Of a DNA stretch of 64,000 bases, positions 1-8,500 are shown in pieces. This stretch comes from Oscillatoriales cyanobacterium USR001 (lineage in GTDB: Bacteria; Cyanobacteriota; Cyanobacteriia; Cyanobacteriales; Microcoleaceae). How positions within the stretch are numbered: the stretch's first letter is position 1; each line of letters opens with the position of its first letter. The stretch lies in assembly GCA_001698425.1 (NCBI GenBank), contig MBRE01000085.1:1-64000 (forward strand). Reading direction: 5' to 3'. The notes beneath the pieces were generated by a model. The model searched no databases, was not told the origin of the DNA, and saw only the letters and a program-made list of their open reading frames with translations. A program made the translations under genes and the position numbers.

Positions 1-258
1 AAAACTGTCCGGAGTATTGATCGTATTCAAAGCGATAGATTAAGGCTTTAGTCAGAGTGCTAATGGTGCGGAGATGGCGGCCTGTGTTGTCGAATATGTA
101 GAGTTGACCGCCACCTTCACTGGGAATAGCGATGTCGTCAAAAATAGATGCTGCATCTGCTTTACGTCGTTGACCATTACCAAAATATAGAGTTTTTCCT
201 GCTACATCGTAAGCATGGTAAACGTTCAAAGTCCAAGCGCCTAAACCTTGCGCGATCG
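1..258 (-). pseudogene. RHS/teneurin-type repeat protein fragment, cut by left edge
   Basis: The minus strand is open from about position 296 to the left edge. Below about 258 it encodes an RHS-like segment with the motifs LGAWTLNVYHAYD, GKTLYFGNGQRR, GGQLYIFDNTGRHLRT and YRFEYD, typical of YD-repeat/teneurin-like surface or toxin-delivery proteins. Upstream of residue LGAW the reading frame enters the ~205-bp dispersed repeat (252-455) and meets a TAG near 297 without a plausible start codon. I therefore read it as a 5'-truncated remnant whose 3' part lies outside the window. An intact gene starting within the repeat is less likely. The RHS family call rests on motif recognition only. Confidence 0.55.
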
Positions 259-455
259 CGTGTCTTTGAAAAACAACAATCGCGTCACAATAATGCTATA
301 CAAAAATCACCAAAATCAAAAATATCGCGCCTGTTTCTGTTTGTTGAATTTCTTGCCCAGCGCGATCGCGTAGGGTGCAAAGGCGGATCGCGACTCGCTA
401 GTAAAAGGGAGTGGGAGTTTTTGATTTGTTGCAGGATGTTTTGAGAAGACATAAT
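252..455. repeat. ~205-bp dispersed repeat, copy A
   Basis: This stretch matches 1427-1631 almost base for base over about 204 bp, both starting at a HIP1-containing GCGATCGCG and ending at GAAGACATAAT. Read on the minus strand both copies carry a short open segment beginning MSSxNxLxQIKNSHSLL and containing ASRDPPL. No transposase is encoded and no long terminal inverted repeat is obvious. Copy A abuts the RHS fragment on one side. Confidence 0.7.
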
Positions 456-608
456 TACCTCTGAGTTTTTGATGAGATTTGGAGTGGGGAAGTGCGATTG
501 CTCTTTGGATAGGTTGGAGAAAGAGAGGAGGGCGATCGCCCTGATATCATCCACGCGATCGCTCCAGAAATATAGTACAATATAATGATTGATTAGAGGA
601 AATCACAA
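456..608. other. Intergenic spacer
   Basis: Nothing beyond several HIP1-like octamers and a purine-rich stretch is visible. A ribosome binding site AGAGGA at 595-600 serves the small gene that follows. Confidence 0.5.
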
Positions 609-806
609 ATGACCAGTACACCAAATGAAGAACCAACATTGGCGGATGTAATCGAAAAGTTAGATAAGCTATCGAGTGATTCCGAGAAGTTTAACGATCG
701 CTTTTCTAATTACCAGCAAGCCACTCAATGGGTGGTGCAACTTGCTTTTACTTTAATTGCTAGTGCGACTATTACAATCATTATTACTTCAGTGCTGCGG
801 AAGTAA
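609..806 (+). CDS. Small single-pass membrane protein, function unknown
   Basis: The gene encodes 65 residues. A polar N-terminal half (about 1-38, likely helical, with heptad-like leucines in VIEKLDKLSS) is followed by one hydrophobic helix (about 42-62, VVQLAFTLIASATITIIITSV) and a basic C-terminal RK, so it probably sits in a membrane with the N-terminal helix in the cytoplasm. The start is supported by AGAGGA eight bases upstream. Small coiled-coil plus one-TM proteins of this kind are common in filamentous cyanobacteria, but I cannot assign a family. It is isolated among repeats. Confidence 0.6.
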   Translation: MTSTPNEEPTLADVIEKLDKLSSDSEKFNDRFSNYQQATQWVVQLAFTLIASATITIIITSVLRK

Positions 807-817
807 TCGAAAAGGGG

Positions 818-912
818 CGATCGCGTGGATCAAGAAACCGGGTTTCTTCCTAAATATTTCGGTAGGATGCAAAAGTTATTGTAGAAACCCGGTTTCTGGG
901 AGAGGGCGATCG
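818..912. repeat. REP-like repeat with paired AGAAACCGGGTTTCT palindromes, copy 1
   Basis: Two copies of the palindrome AAGAAACCGGGTTTCTT / AGAAACCCGGTTTCT flank a core TCCTAAATATTTCGGTAGGATG, all bracketed by HIP1 sites. Two further copies lie at about 2065-2255. The paired palindromes would form a stem when single stranded, as in REP/BIME elements. Confidence 0.65.
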
Positions 913-950
913 CATCACCATCATACCCGTAGGGGCGAAGCATTCCCCAC

Positions 951-1130
951 GACAATTTATGATATAACCAACAATTGAAATTGGGGAATGCTTCGCCCTG
1001 GCCCCCGCGACAATTGATGATGATACAACCAACAATTAAACTTGGGAAATGCTTCGCCCAAACCCCGCGACAATTTATGATATAACCAACAATTAAAATT
1101 GGGGAATGCTTCGCCCAAACCCTGCGACAA
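951..1130. repeat. Tandem array of three ~58-bp units
   Basis: Units begin at about 951, 1009 and 1069 (spacing 58 and 60 bp) and each contains GACAATT, ATAACCAACAATT and GGGGAATGCTTCGCCC. The GCTTCGCCC core is the reverse complement of the core of the second array at 1152-1349, so the two arrays face each other. Unit length is not constant and not a multiple of three, which argues against coding. Confidence 0.75.
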
Positions 1131-1151
1131 GACCAAAACTTTTGCGGCCTT

Positions 1152-1349
1152 AACGTGGGGGCAGGGCGAAGCATTGGCCAACATATATTTGGGGTATGAT
1201 TTCCATATTGTCGCGGCAACGTGGGGGCAGGGCGAAGCATTGGCCAATATATATTTGGGTTATGATTCCCATATTGTCGCGGCAACGTGGGGGCAGGGCG
1301 AAGCATTGGCCAATATATATTTGGGTTATGATTCCCATATTGTCGTGGC
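1152..1349. repeat. Tandem array of three 66-bp units
   Basis: Units start at 1152, 1218 and 1284 with an exact 66-bp period and are nearly identical. Each contains AACGTGGGGGCAGGGCGAAG, CATTGGCCAA and ATATATTTGGG. Because 66 is a multiple of three, several frames stay open and give repetitive peptides, but there is no ribosome binding site or family match, so I treat it as non-coding. The GGGCGAAGCATT core also occurs singly at 13861-13873. Confidence 0.8.
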
Positions 1350-1377
1350 CAATGCTTCGCCCCTACAACAATTATCG

Positions 1378-1426
1378 AAATCACAAATATCGCGCCTGTT
1401 TCTATTTGTTTAATTTCTGGCCCAGC
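1378..1426. repeat. Partial copy of the ~205-bp dispersed repeat
   Basis: About 50 bp match positions 313-365 of copy A (TCACAAATATCGCGCCTGTTTCT and following) and abut full copy B at 1427, giving a nested or tandem arrangement. Confidence 0.55.
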
Positions 1427-1631
1427 GCGATCGCGTGTCTTTGAAAAACCACAATCGCGTCACAATAATGCTATACAAAAATCACCAAAATCACAAATAT
1501 CGCGCCTGTTTCTGTTTGTTGAATTTTTGGGTAAGAGCGATCGCGTAGGGTGTCAGAGGCGGATCGCGACTCGCGGGTAAAAGGGAGTGGGAGTTTTTGA
1601 TTTGTTTAAGGAGGTTTTCAGAAGACATAAT
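1427..1631. repeat. ~205-bp dispersed repeat, copy B, inside a mazF-like gene
   Basis: This copy matches 252-455 over its full length. Its right end (ATAAT at 1627-1631) lies directly against codon 16 of the truncated MazF-like toxin at 1632, so the element end and the gene break coincide. It could be an insertion or a deletion endpoint. No target-site duplication can be judged because the other half of the toxin gene is not found nearby. Confidence 0.7.
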
Positions 1632-1679
1632 ATCGAGATTAACTAAAAAAACGTCGAACCGATTCACTACCATTGCCAT
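1632..1679 (-). pseudogene. Truncated PemK/MazF-family toxin
   Basis: Only the first 16 residues remain (MAMVVNRFDVFLVNLD). They match the N-terminus of PemK/MazF endoribonucleases, where this strand is normally followed by P-x-x-G-S-E and KTRPCLV. The start overlaps the antitoxin stop by 13 bases, the usual arrangement of a translationally coupled antitoxin-toxin pair. After NLD the frame enters repeat copy B and continues as unrelated sequence to a stop at 1491. The catalytic parts of the toxin are absent from the window. The family call on 16 residues is supported by the antitoxin context. Confidence 0.6.
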
Positions 1680-1900
1680 TCTTCAATTTCCCAATTGGTA
1701 GTGCTAACATCATCAAGTAGCTGGTCATCTTTTTTTTGTGCCATGATCGCAAGTTTTTCATCCCAACCAATACGCCGAGGGACTGTTGTTATATAAGATG
1801 ATTGGATTAATAATTCCACTTCTGTACCTTCAGTCAGATCGCAGGGATTATTTAAGATGAATGTGCCATTACGGTATGTGGCTCTGAGAATCTGGGGCAT
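1667..1900 (-). CDS. DUF104/AF2212-like antitoxin
   Basis: The gene encodes 77 residues. The N-terminal motif (ATYRNGTFILNNPCDLTEGTEVEL, positions 7-30) is the hallmark of the AF2212-like antitoxin family (PF01954), a small beta-barrel DNA-binding domain. The acidic, Trp-rich tail (WEIEEWQW) would bind the toxin. The gene precedes the broken MazF-like toxin and overlaps it by 13 bases, so it now appears to be an orphan antitoxin. A good promoter lies 31 bases upstream (1931-1960). Confidence 0.75.
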   Translation of the reverse strand: MPQILRATYRNGTFILNNPCDLTEGTEVELLIQSSYITTVPRRIGWDEKLAIMAQKKDDQLLDDVSTTNWEIEEWQW

Positions 1901-1930
1901 GAGCTATTACCCTAAATTTAGTTAGCCTTT

Positions 1931-1960
1931 ATCCTACTACAATTTATCTAGTTTTGTCAA
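1931..1960 (-). promoter_or_regulatory. Sigma70-type promoter of the antitoxin gene
   Basis: On the minus strand TTGACA (1955-1960) and TAGGAT (1931-1936) are separated by 18 bases, and the -10 element ends 31 bases before the ATG. Confidence 0.5.
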
Positions 1961-2064
1961 AGTGGGAAAGGAGCGATCGCACTCCGTTTAACTTACAGAA
2001 ACAGAGGGGGCGCGTGGTTTTGGGAAAGGGCGATCGCAAAGGTTTCTGTTTGTTGAATTTTTTG

Positions 2065-2255
2065 GTAAGGGCGATCGCGTGGGTTAAAGAAACCGGGTTT
2101 CTTCCTAAATATTTCGGTAGGATGCCAAAGTTATTGTAGAAACCCGGTTTCTGGGAGAGGGGCGATCGCGTGGATTAAGAAACCGGGTTTCTTCCTAAAT
2201 ATTTTGGTGGAATGCAAAAGCGATCGCAGAAACCGGGTTTCTGGCAGAGATGTGC
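2065..2255. repeat. REP-like palindrome repeat, copies 2 and 3 in tandem
   Basis: Two near-identical units of about 95 bp, each with paired AGAAACCGGGTTTCT-type palindromes around TTCCTAAATATTT and closed by HIP1 sites. They match the unit at 818-912. They fill most of the gap between the antitoxin promoter and the immunity gene; the rest (1961-2064) shows only HIP1 sites. Confidence 0.7.
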
Positions 2256-2270
2256 GATCGCGGCTTTATG

Positions 2271-2591
2271 CTAATAGAAGGATTCTGGTAAAACTCCTTG
2301 TTTCAAAGATATCTGCACCCACAGGAGCCAATCTGAGTGAGATATATTATAAACTCTAGGATTGTAGTAGCATTTTAAGTCGGACTCTAGGAAATTTTTT
2401 AATTTCTCTGTTTCGAGATTGAGGGAAAGCAACTGCTCAATTTCTTTGATAGTTTGTTGCACTTGGGAAATTGATTCGTCTTTGAGATAATTGCGGATAA
2501 TTCCCAGAGCATCCGGTGCTTCTAAATCCCAATCTTGATGGAAGTAAGCACTGCAAAATTGAGCGAGGGCGGGAAATTGTTGTTCGGTCAT
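2271..2591 (-). CDS. CdiI-type immunity protein
   Basis: The protein has 106 residues with the pattern FPALAQFCSAYFHQDWDLE near the N-terminus, a helical middle, and a CYYNPRV...WLLWV tail. This is characteristic of the contact-dependent growth inhibition immunity family CdiI_2 (PF18593). Its ATG overlaps the stop of the giant toxin gene as ATGA, so translation is coupled and the immunity protein is made together with the toxin. It most likely binds and blocks the C-terminal RNase A-like domain encoded immediately upstream. Family assignment is from motifs; the pairing is inferred from position. Confidence 0.8.
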   Translation of the reverse strand: MTEQQFPALAQFCSAYFHQDWDLEAPDALGIIRNYLKDESISQVQQTIKEIEQLLSLNLETEKLKNFLESDLKCYYNPRVYNISHSDWLLWVQISLKQGVLPESFY

Positions 2592-5500
2592 GGTTTTGGG
2601 TATGCTGTTAGAATATAGTATCCTAATCGTAATGTAGAATCTCGTTTCAAAACGATTTGTAGGTTTTGAGCGGGTACGGTACTAGGGGCACCACGAGTTA
2701 GAGTAACGCCGATGGGATTAGTAGCAGTATGGTTGATTGGTAACCGGGGGGAATTACCACTAAGCCAGTTGGTAATTTGAGTTTGGTTAGCATTGATCGC
2801 GTCTGATATGGCTTGTTCGGCAATTTCTCGATTCAGGAAGGATGATGCTCTGGGGAGAGTTGTTTGAGTCGCGAGTCGATTAGCGAGTTCGGTTTCTGTT
2901 AAACCAACGTGCCGTGCTAATGTATGTCCTCCGGCTGATTCATGGGCTGTTAGACCTCCACCCGGAGTTATATTAGTAAAATTCGTTGGTTTAGTAGATA
3001 GAATTTCTGTTGATGGATGGTAAACCTCATTATCTTTAATACGATAGTCTTCGAGGCTTGCAGTGTGTAAATTATTCCACAGTCGTCTCGCTTCCTCTGG
3101 ATTGCTGGGTTGTCCAGTTGTGTACCCACTATTTCTGTATCTCACAAATTCACGAAGCTCGTGAGTGTAGTTGTTTAGATCTTCTTGGGTGGGATCTATC
3201 TTTCCTGCCGCAATATCTCTTAAACGCTGAATTTGCCGATGGTTTTGCTCATCATAACCAAATCTTGCGACATGGCGTTCAACGACATCTATTGCATGAT
3301 CGGTAACTCGTACTTTCTCAGTTGAGAGGTTGTGTATAGGAATTCCACCAATGTCATCTGGATCGAACAAACGTCCGCTTACTTCTCCCTTGCCTAATCC
3401 CTTACCATCTGGACCTTTGCCACCCAGAGGTATGTTGTCTAAATTTTTGATCGCTTTGTCTAAAGCAGATGCTTCAAATATTTTAATTGCTCCTTTAAGA
3501 GCCCCGCCAGCAACAGGAACTAATCCGACGAGAGAACCGAACACTCCAACCCAGTTCCAAGGATCTTTCATCTCTTCTGGATTTTCTGTGAATTTCTTAC
3601 CGTATGCAATCAAATCTCGAATATCGCTAACTTCTCCCACAATGGGGATCATGCCAATAAGACTATCCACGATGATTTGCCCAAAAGAGGGATTTTCATT
3701 AAACTCTCCCTGTAAAGCTCCCCAGATGAAATCCAAAGCCTGATTGCCAAAACTTTGGTATATATGGAGGCTAAAATTTGCCTGACTTGTACCTTTATCC
3801 TGATGGGTATTAAGAAACTCCCGATATTCTGGTGCTGATTGGTACTCTTTCATCTTGGACTCGAAGTAAACTCGAGACCATTCTTGTTGCGTTCCTTTTG
3901 GTAGATTGTGAAATACATCCTGTTGTTGAGCAGATGGTAGTCGTCGGATAACCTCTACCTGCTGTTCTGTCGTCTCAAGTTTGGCAACAACCTTAGCTTT
4001 TAGTTCTGTTGGAATATCTTCCTGCTGTAAACGTTCAGCTAAAGCCTCAGTGAAAGCTTTTTCTTGTTGCTCAGGAGTCAGATTTCTCTGACTAATTTTT
4101 TCAACAACTTCATTTAGAATTTTCTTGGCTTCTACTTCAAGGGCTTTTTCATTCTCTTCAGGAGATAGACACTCACAGTTACCGCCAGCGATTAAATTAT
4201 CAACCCACTTCTGAATATCATCCCCCAATCCATCCAAAATATCCCCTAAACCAGCCAACAATCCCTCTAAACCACCTGTGATGAACTTGCTGACACCAAT
4301 ACCAACAGAACTAACATTTTCTAAGATATTAGCAATTTTCTCACCTGGAGATTCAGTACCATCATTAAAATCATTCGTCCAAGTTTTCCCTAACGAGATA
4401 ACACCTTTAATAATGTTACCAATCCCGCCAACCCAATCTCCTGATTGAATGGCTTTAATACCGCCATAAATCAAAGTGGGAGCTTTGGATAGGGACTCTA
4501 ATACTTTGTAGCCAAATTTGCCAATGTCATTTAAGCCACTTAATCCACCTTGAACGAAGCCAGAAATGCCACTGGTAGCAGCACCAGCAAGTCCACCCAT
4601 AATTTGCAGGAAACCCATAATCTTGTCACCAGACAAGAGATTTCGCACGCCATTGAAAGCGCCTGAAGCTAAAGATTGGAATGCTTTTATAGTGCTAAAA
4701 ACTTTTTGAGCGACGGCTTTAGTCATACCCATAACCATTGCCTGACCTGCTTTTAGTCCATTGCCGATCGCACCGCCGATAAAACTTGCGCCAGCCATTA
4801 CTGCACTAAAGATCGCCCCCATCCAGTCGCCATTAATAGCAGCTTGTACCACATTAATAGCACCACCGAGCGCACCTAAAGCCAAACCTATCAAATTAGC
4901 ACCAGGTATAAAAGTCAGAACCGTACCAAGGAGCGACAAAACAGTTGAGACAATGCCCAATATCTTATTCCAGAACATCTTTTTACGGATTTTCCGTTCC
5001 GCAATCCGCTGCTCAATAATTTGGTCAAGCATTTCCTTTCCTTGCTTCGCCAAATCACTAGATATCTCAACCGCTTGTTCAGCTAAAGCGATTTTATTCA
5101 ACACTTCCTCATACAACGGACTGATAATCTGTTTCTCACCCGATAATTCCTCCGCCCGCTGCAACTCTGCAAATAATTTTTTATAATTTTTTTGCCATTC
5201 TTTCTGAGTTATTTGCAACAGAGCATTATCCGATTGTTCCTCTGAATCAATGCGATTAATCTCACCCTTATACGACTCAATTTGCCCAATCATCCCATCC
5301 ATTGCACTTAGCAGGGATTCTTGAATATTCGCCGCTTCTTTCCCTTGCAATGCCAGATAAATATCACCCCGCGCCTCTGCTAACAAAGCCTTCACATTAT
5401 CAGGTAAATCCGGTTGCTGAGTTTCCAAATCTTTCAGCGAAGTAAGTAACCCCGCCAATTGAGTTTGTAACTGCATGGGATCTTCCGTTGGATCTAGTGT

Positions 5501-8500
5501 TGCTAACCCCAAATCGCCCCGAACATTATTCAAAGATTGCCGTAAATCATCCTCAGCTTGCAGTTGCTTCAGTTGCTCAATCTTAGCAGTAGTTTCCAGT
5601 CGCTTGCGTTCCAATTCTAAGCGATCGCGCTCCATCCGTTCCTGCACCGCTTCATCAATTTTTGCCTGATGACTTTGGGCAATTTCTTGCTCTAATTGTG
5701 CCTGGGCTAAATTCAATTTTTCCAGGCTTACTAACTGGATAAAAGTTTGCTCCGTTTGTTCGCGAATGCGAGTAATGCCATCCAAACGGGCTTGGGCAAT
5801 AGCTAATTCCTGCTCTTTATTCTCCCGTTCCGCCTGAGTTTCCGCAACCTTCGCATTCAAATCATTTAACAATTTAGCAGCATTTTCTTGTTGCGATTGT
5901 AATGTTTTCATCTGCGCTTCTGCGGTTCTTCTCGCCGCACCAAAGGCATCAGCTTGAGCTTGAGCGCGACGTTGTAACTCGCGATTATTCAGCATTTGCT
6001 GATAGTAATTATCTGCCAGCATTTGGTCTTCTGGACGTGCCGCACCTTTTTTACCTTTATCACCAGCTAAATCGCTGTAATCTCGGTAATAAATCTCCGC
6101 CGCCGTCGCCATATCATTGTTCTTTGCAACCTCCAATAACGCCTTGGCTTCTTGATAGCCCGCCGCCGTTGCTTCCTGCAAACGCTGAATAATTTTGGAC
6201 TCTAAATCATTGACTTCTTGCTGTTTTTGTGCAGCTTGTAAAGTGTAATTAGCATTCGATTGGGTAGCCTCCACCAAATCTTTCAAAATTGTTTGATGTT
6301 CCTTAGCAGCCTGCAAATGTTCATCATTTTGCGCCAACAAATCTGTTTTCAACTGTTGCAAAGAAGCCGTAAGAGCCTGACTAGCCGCTTCTGCTTGTTC
6401 CGCCAATCGTTGCGCTTCCGCCAAAGCCGCACGCGCATCATCTAATTGTTGTTGCAAATTGCTGTAATCAGCATCCGGGTCATTAATATAAGCATCTAGC
6501 AATCGCTGTTCTGCTAAAATCACCTCATTTTGTGCCGTCAACATCGTGCGTTTTTGAGTTAGCGCAGTTTGCTCTGCCGTGAGAACTGCCGCTTTATTAT
6601 TCAGCCATTTCAAGGATTGATTAATTTGAACCAAATTAGTATTAAAATCATCCAATGCTTCCCCAGTTACACCTTGATTCTGCAAAGTAATAATCTGATT
6701 TTCAATCGCCTGACGTTGCCGATCGAGGTTCGTAGTAAGCACTTTAGTGCTTTCCAATTCGTCACTCAAAGCCACAGTTTGACGTTCAACAGTACCTTCA
6801 GCATCCGCTAATTGTTGCTGTGTTTCAATGGCTTTTGTATTGAGTTCGCCGCGACGTTGCAAAATATCAGCAACAGCATCGCGATACTCCTCAGAATTAG
6901 TATCGTATTCTGCCCATTGTTGTTTAACTTTGGCATTTTGGGCGGCGGCTTCAGCCTCGGCTTCTTCTAACTGTTCCTTAAGCGTAGGTAACAAGTTTTC
7001 TAAAGTCGCAAGTTGAACTTGATCGCCGGGAATTGACTCTCGCGCTGCTTCTAACTCAGCAAAGAAATTACGCGCTTCATCAATAGGAGGTTCAGCATCA
7101 TTGGCGGCATTATTCGCAGCAATCCACTGATTTTTTAGCGGTTCAATACGTTCTTTTTCCTTGCGCCATTTGTCAGCTTCGACTAAATGTGCAGATCCCT
7201 GTGCGCGTAATTGAGGGAATAGTTGTGAATATTGTTGCCAGAGAATCCAGTTATAATCAACGTGCTGCTCCATCCAACAGTGTCGGCGGCGACGCTTTCC
7301 AGCACAGCGTTCTTCGTACCAAAAGGGGCCATTTTTGCGACTAACCGCCCAATTATAAGCAGCTTGTTGTTCATACCAATTAGCTTGTGCTAAAGCTGCA
7401 TAACCTTGCGCTTCATGGGATGCTTGTTCGGCTTTTGCTTTATCAAATAGCGATTGATTTGGGTTGCGTCCTTCTACTGCTGCGGCATTGAGTAAAACAT
7501 CAGCAGAGGTAGAATTTAGGAGGCTAGAAATTTCCTGATTGGGATTTTTGCCTTCTAAAGTTGCTGCTTTTAACAAGTCAATTGCCGTACCATTATCAGG
7601 ATACTTAGCAAGGAAAGCTGCACGGCGAGTTTTTTCATCTCCTGGTGTTTGCAGATAGTCTTTCAATTCCTGGGATTCTACACCATACCTCATCGCGATC
7701 GGAGCAATTTCTTCCCACAATTTCGCATCTTGCTCAATCCGCAACTTAATCCGTTCGATCGCATCCTCAGTAGAAGTAAAAGTAGTATCAAGTACATCAG
7801 CGCTATTTTCAACCTTACCAAGAGTCTTAATCCCATCTGCCAAACTAGCCTCAGCGCGATGATAATTCCCATCCGGTTCTGCCAAATTATCGTTAATATA
7901 GGCAATCAATTCATCAACGGAATTAGATAAATCCTGTTGCTGTGTAACCAGTTCCTTAGTCTGCTGATTCCCTGCTAAAAACTGCTCCGTCCAATTCGTT
8001 GCACCCAGACGCAAATCTTGATTAATTTGGTCTGCCAATAACACATGATCTAACACCGTACCAGATTTAATCGCCGCATCAGCCGCATTTTCAGAATTTA
8101 ATTGAGACTGCAAAGATTCCAAGCGTCCATCATTACTCTCAAGCTTTTGGCGAATCTCTAACTCTTGCTTTTGACGCAAAGGTGTCAAAGCTTCTGTTGC
8201 CTGTTTCAACAAGTCTTCTAACTCATTAGTATTACTCTGATTTGATGCTTTCAAAGTTTCTAAATTGCCTAATTGTGTCTTGGCTTGAGCAACCAGATTT
8301 GTCAGCGCTTGCTTGCTCACATCATCTTGAGTATTAGCTAATTCTTGCTCCCAATTAGCAATCTGTTGATTTTGACTATCAATTTGATTTCCTAAGTCAT
8401 TCCCCACAGTTTTTAACTGTTCTAAATGCTTATTAACTTGTGGCTCTACTTGTGTAGCAAAGAAATCAACATCAGATTCAGAAGCGAGAATCCCAAACCC

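Noticed and set aside
830-1384. Minus-strand 184-residue frame over both arrays
   Set aside because: Its sequence is the translation of repeats and REP palindromes; no coding signature.
1099-1413. Open frames with repetitive peptides across the 66-bp array (both strands)
   Set aside because: They arise because 66 is a multiple of three; there is no ribosome binding site, no family match, and several frames are open at once.
3330-3743. Plus-strand frames of up to 141 residues inside the giant toxin gene (also at 4761, 5902, 9683)
   Set aside because: They are antisense shadows of a continuous domain-bearing gene.
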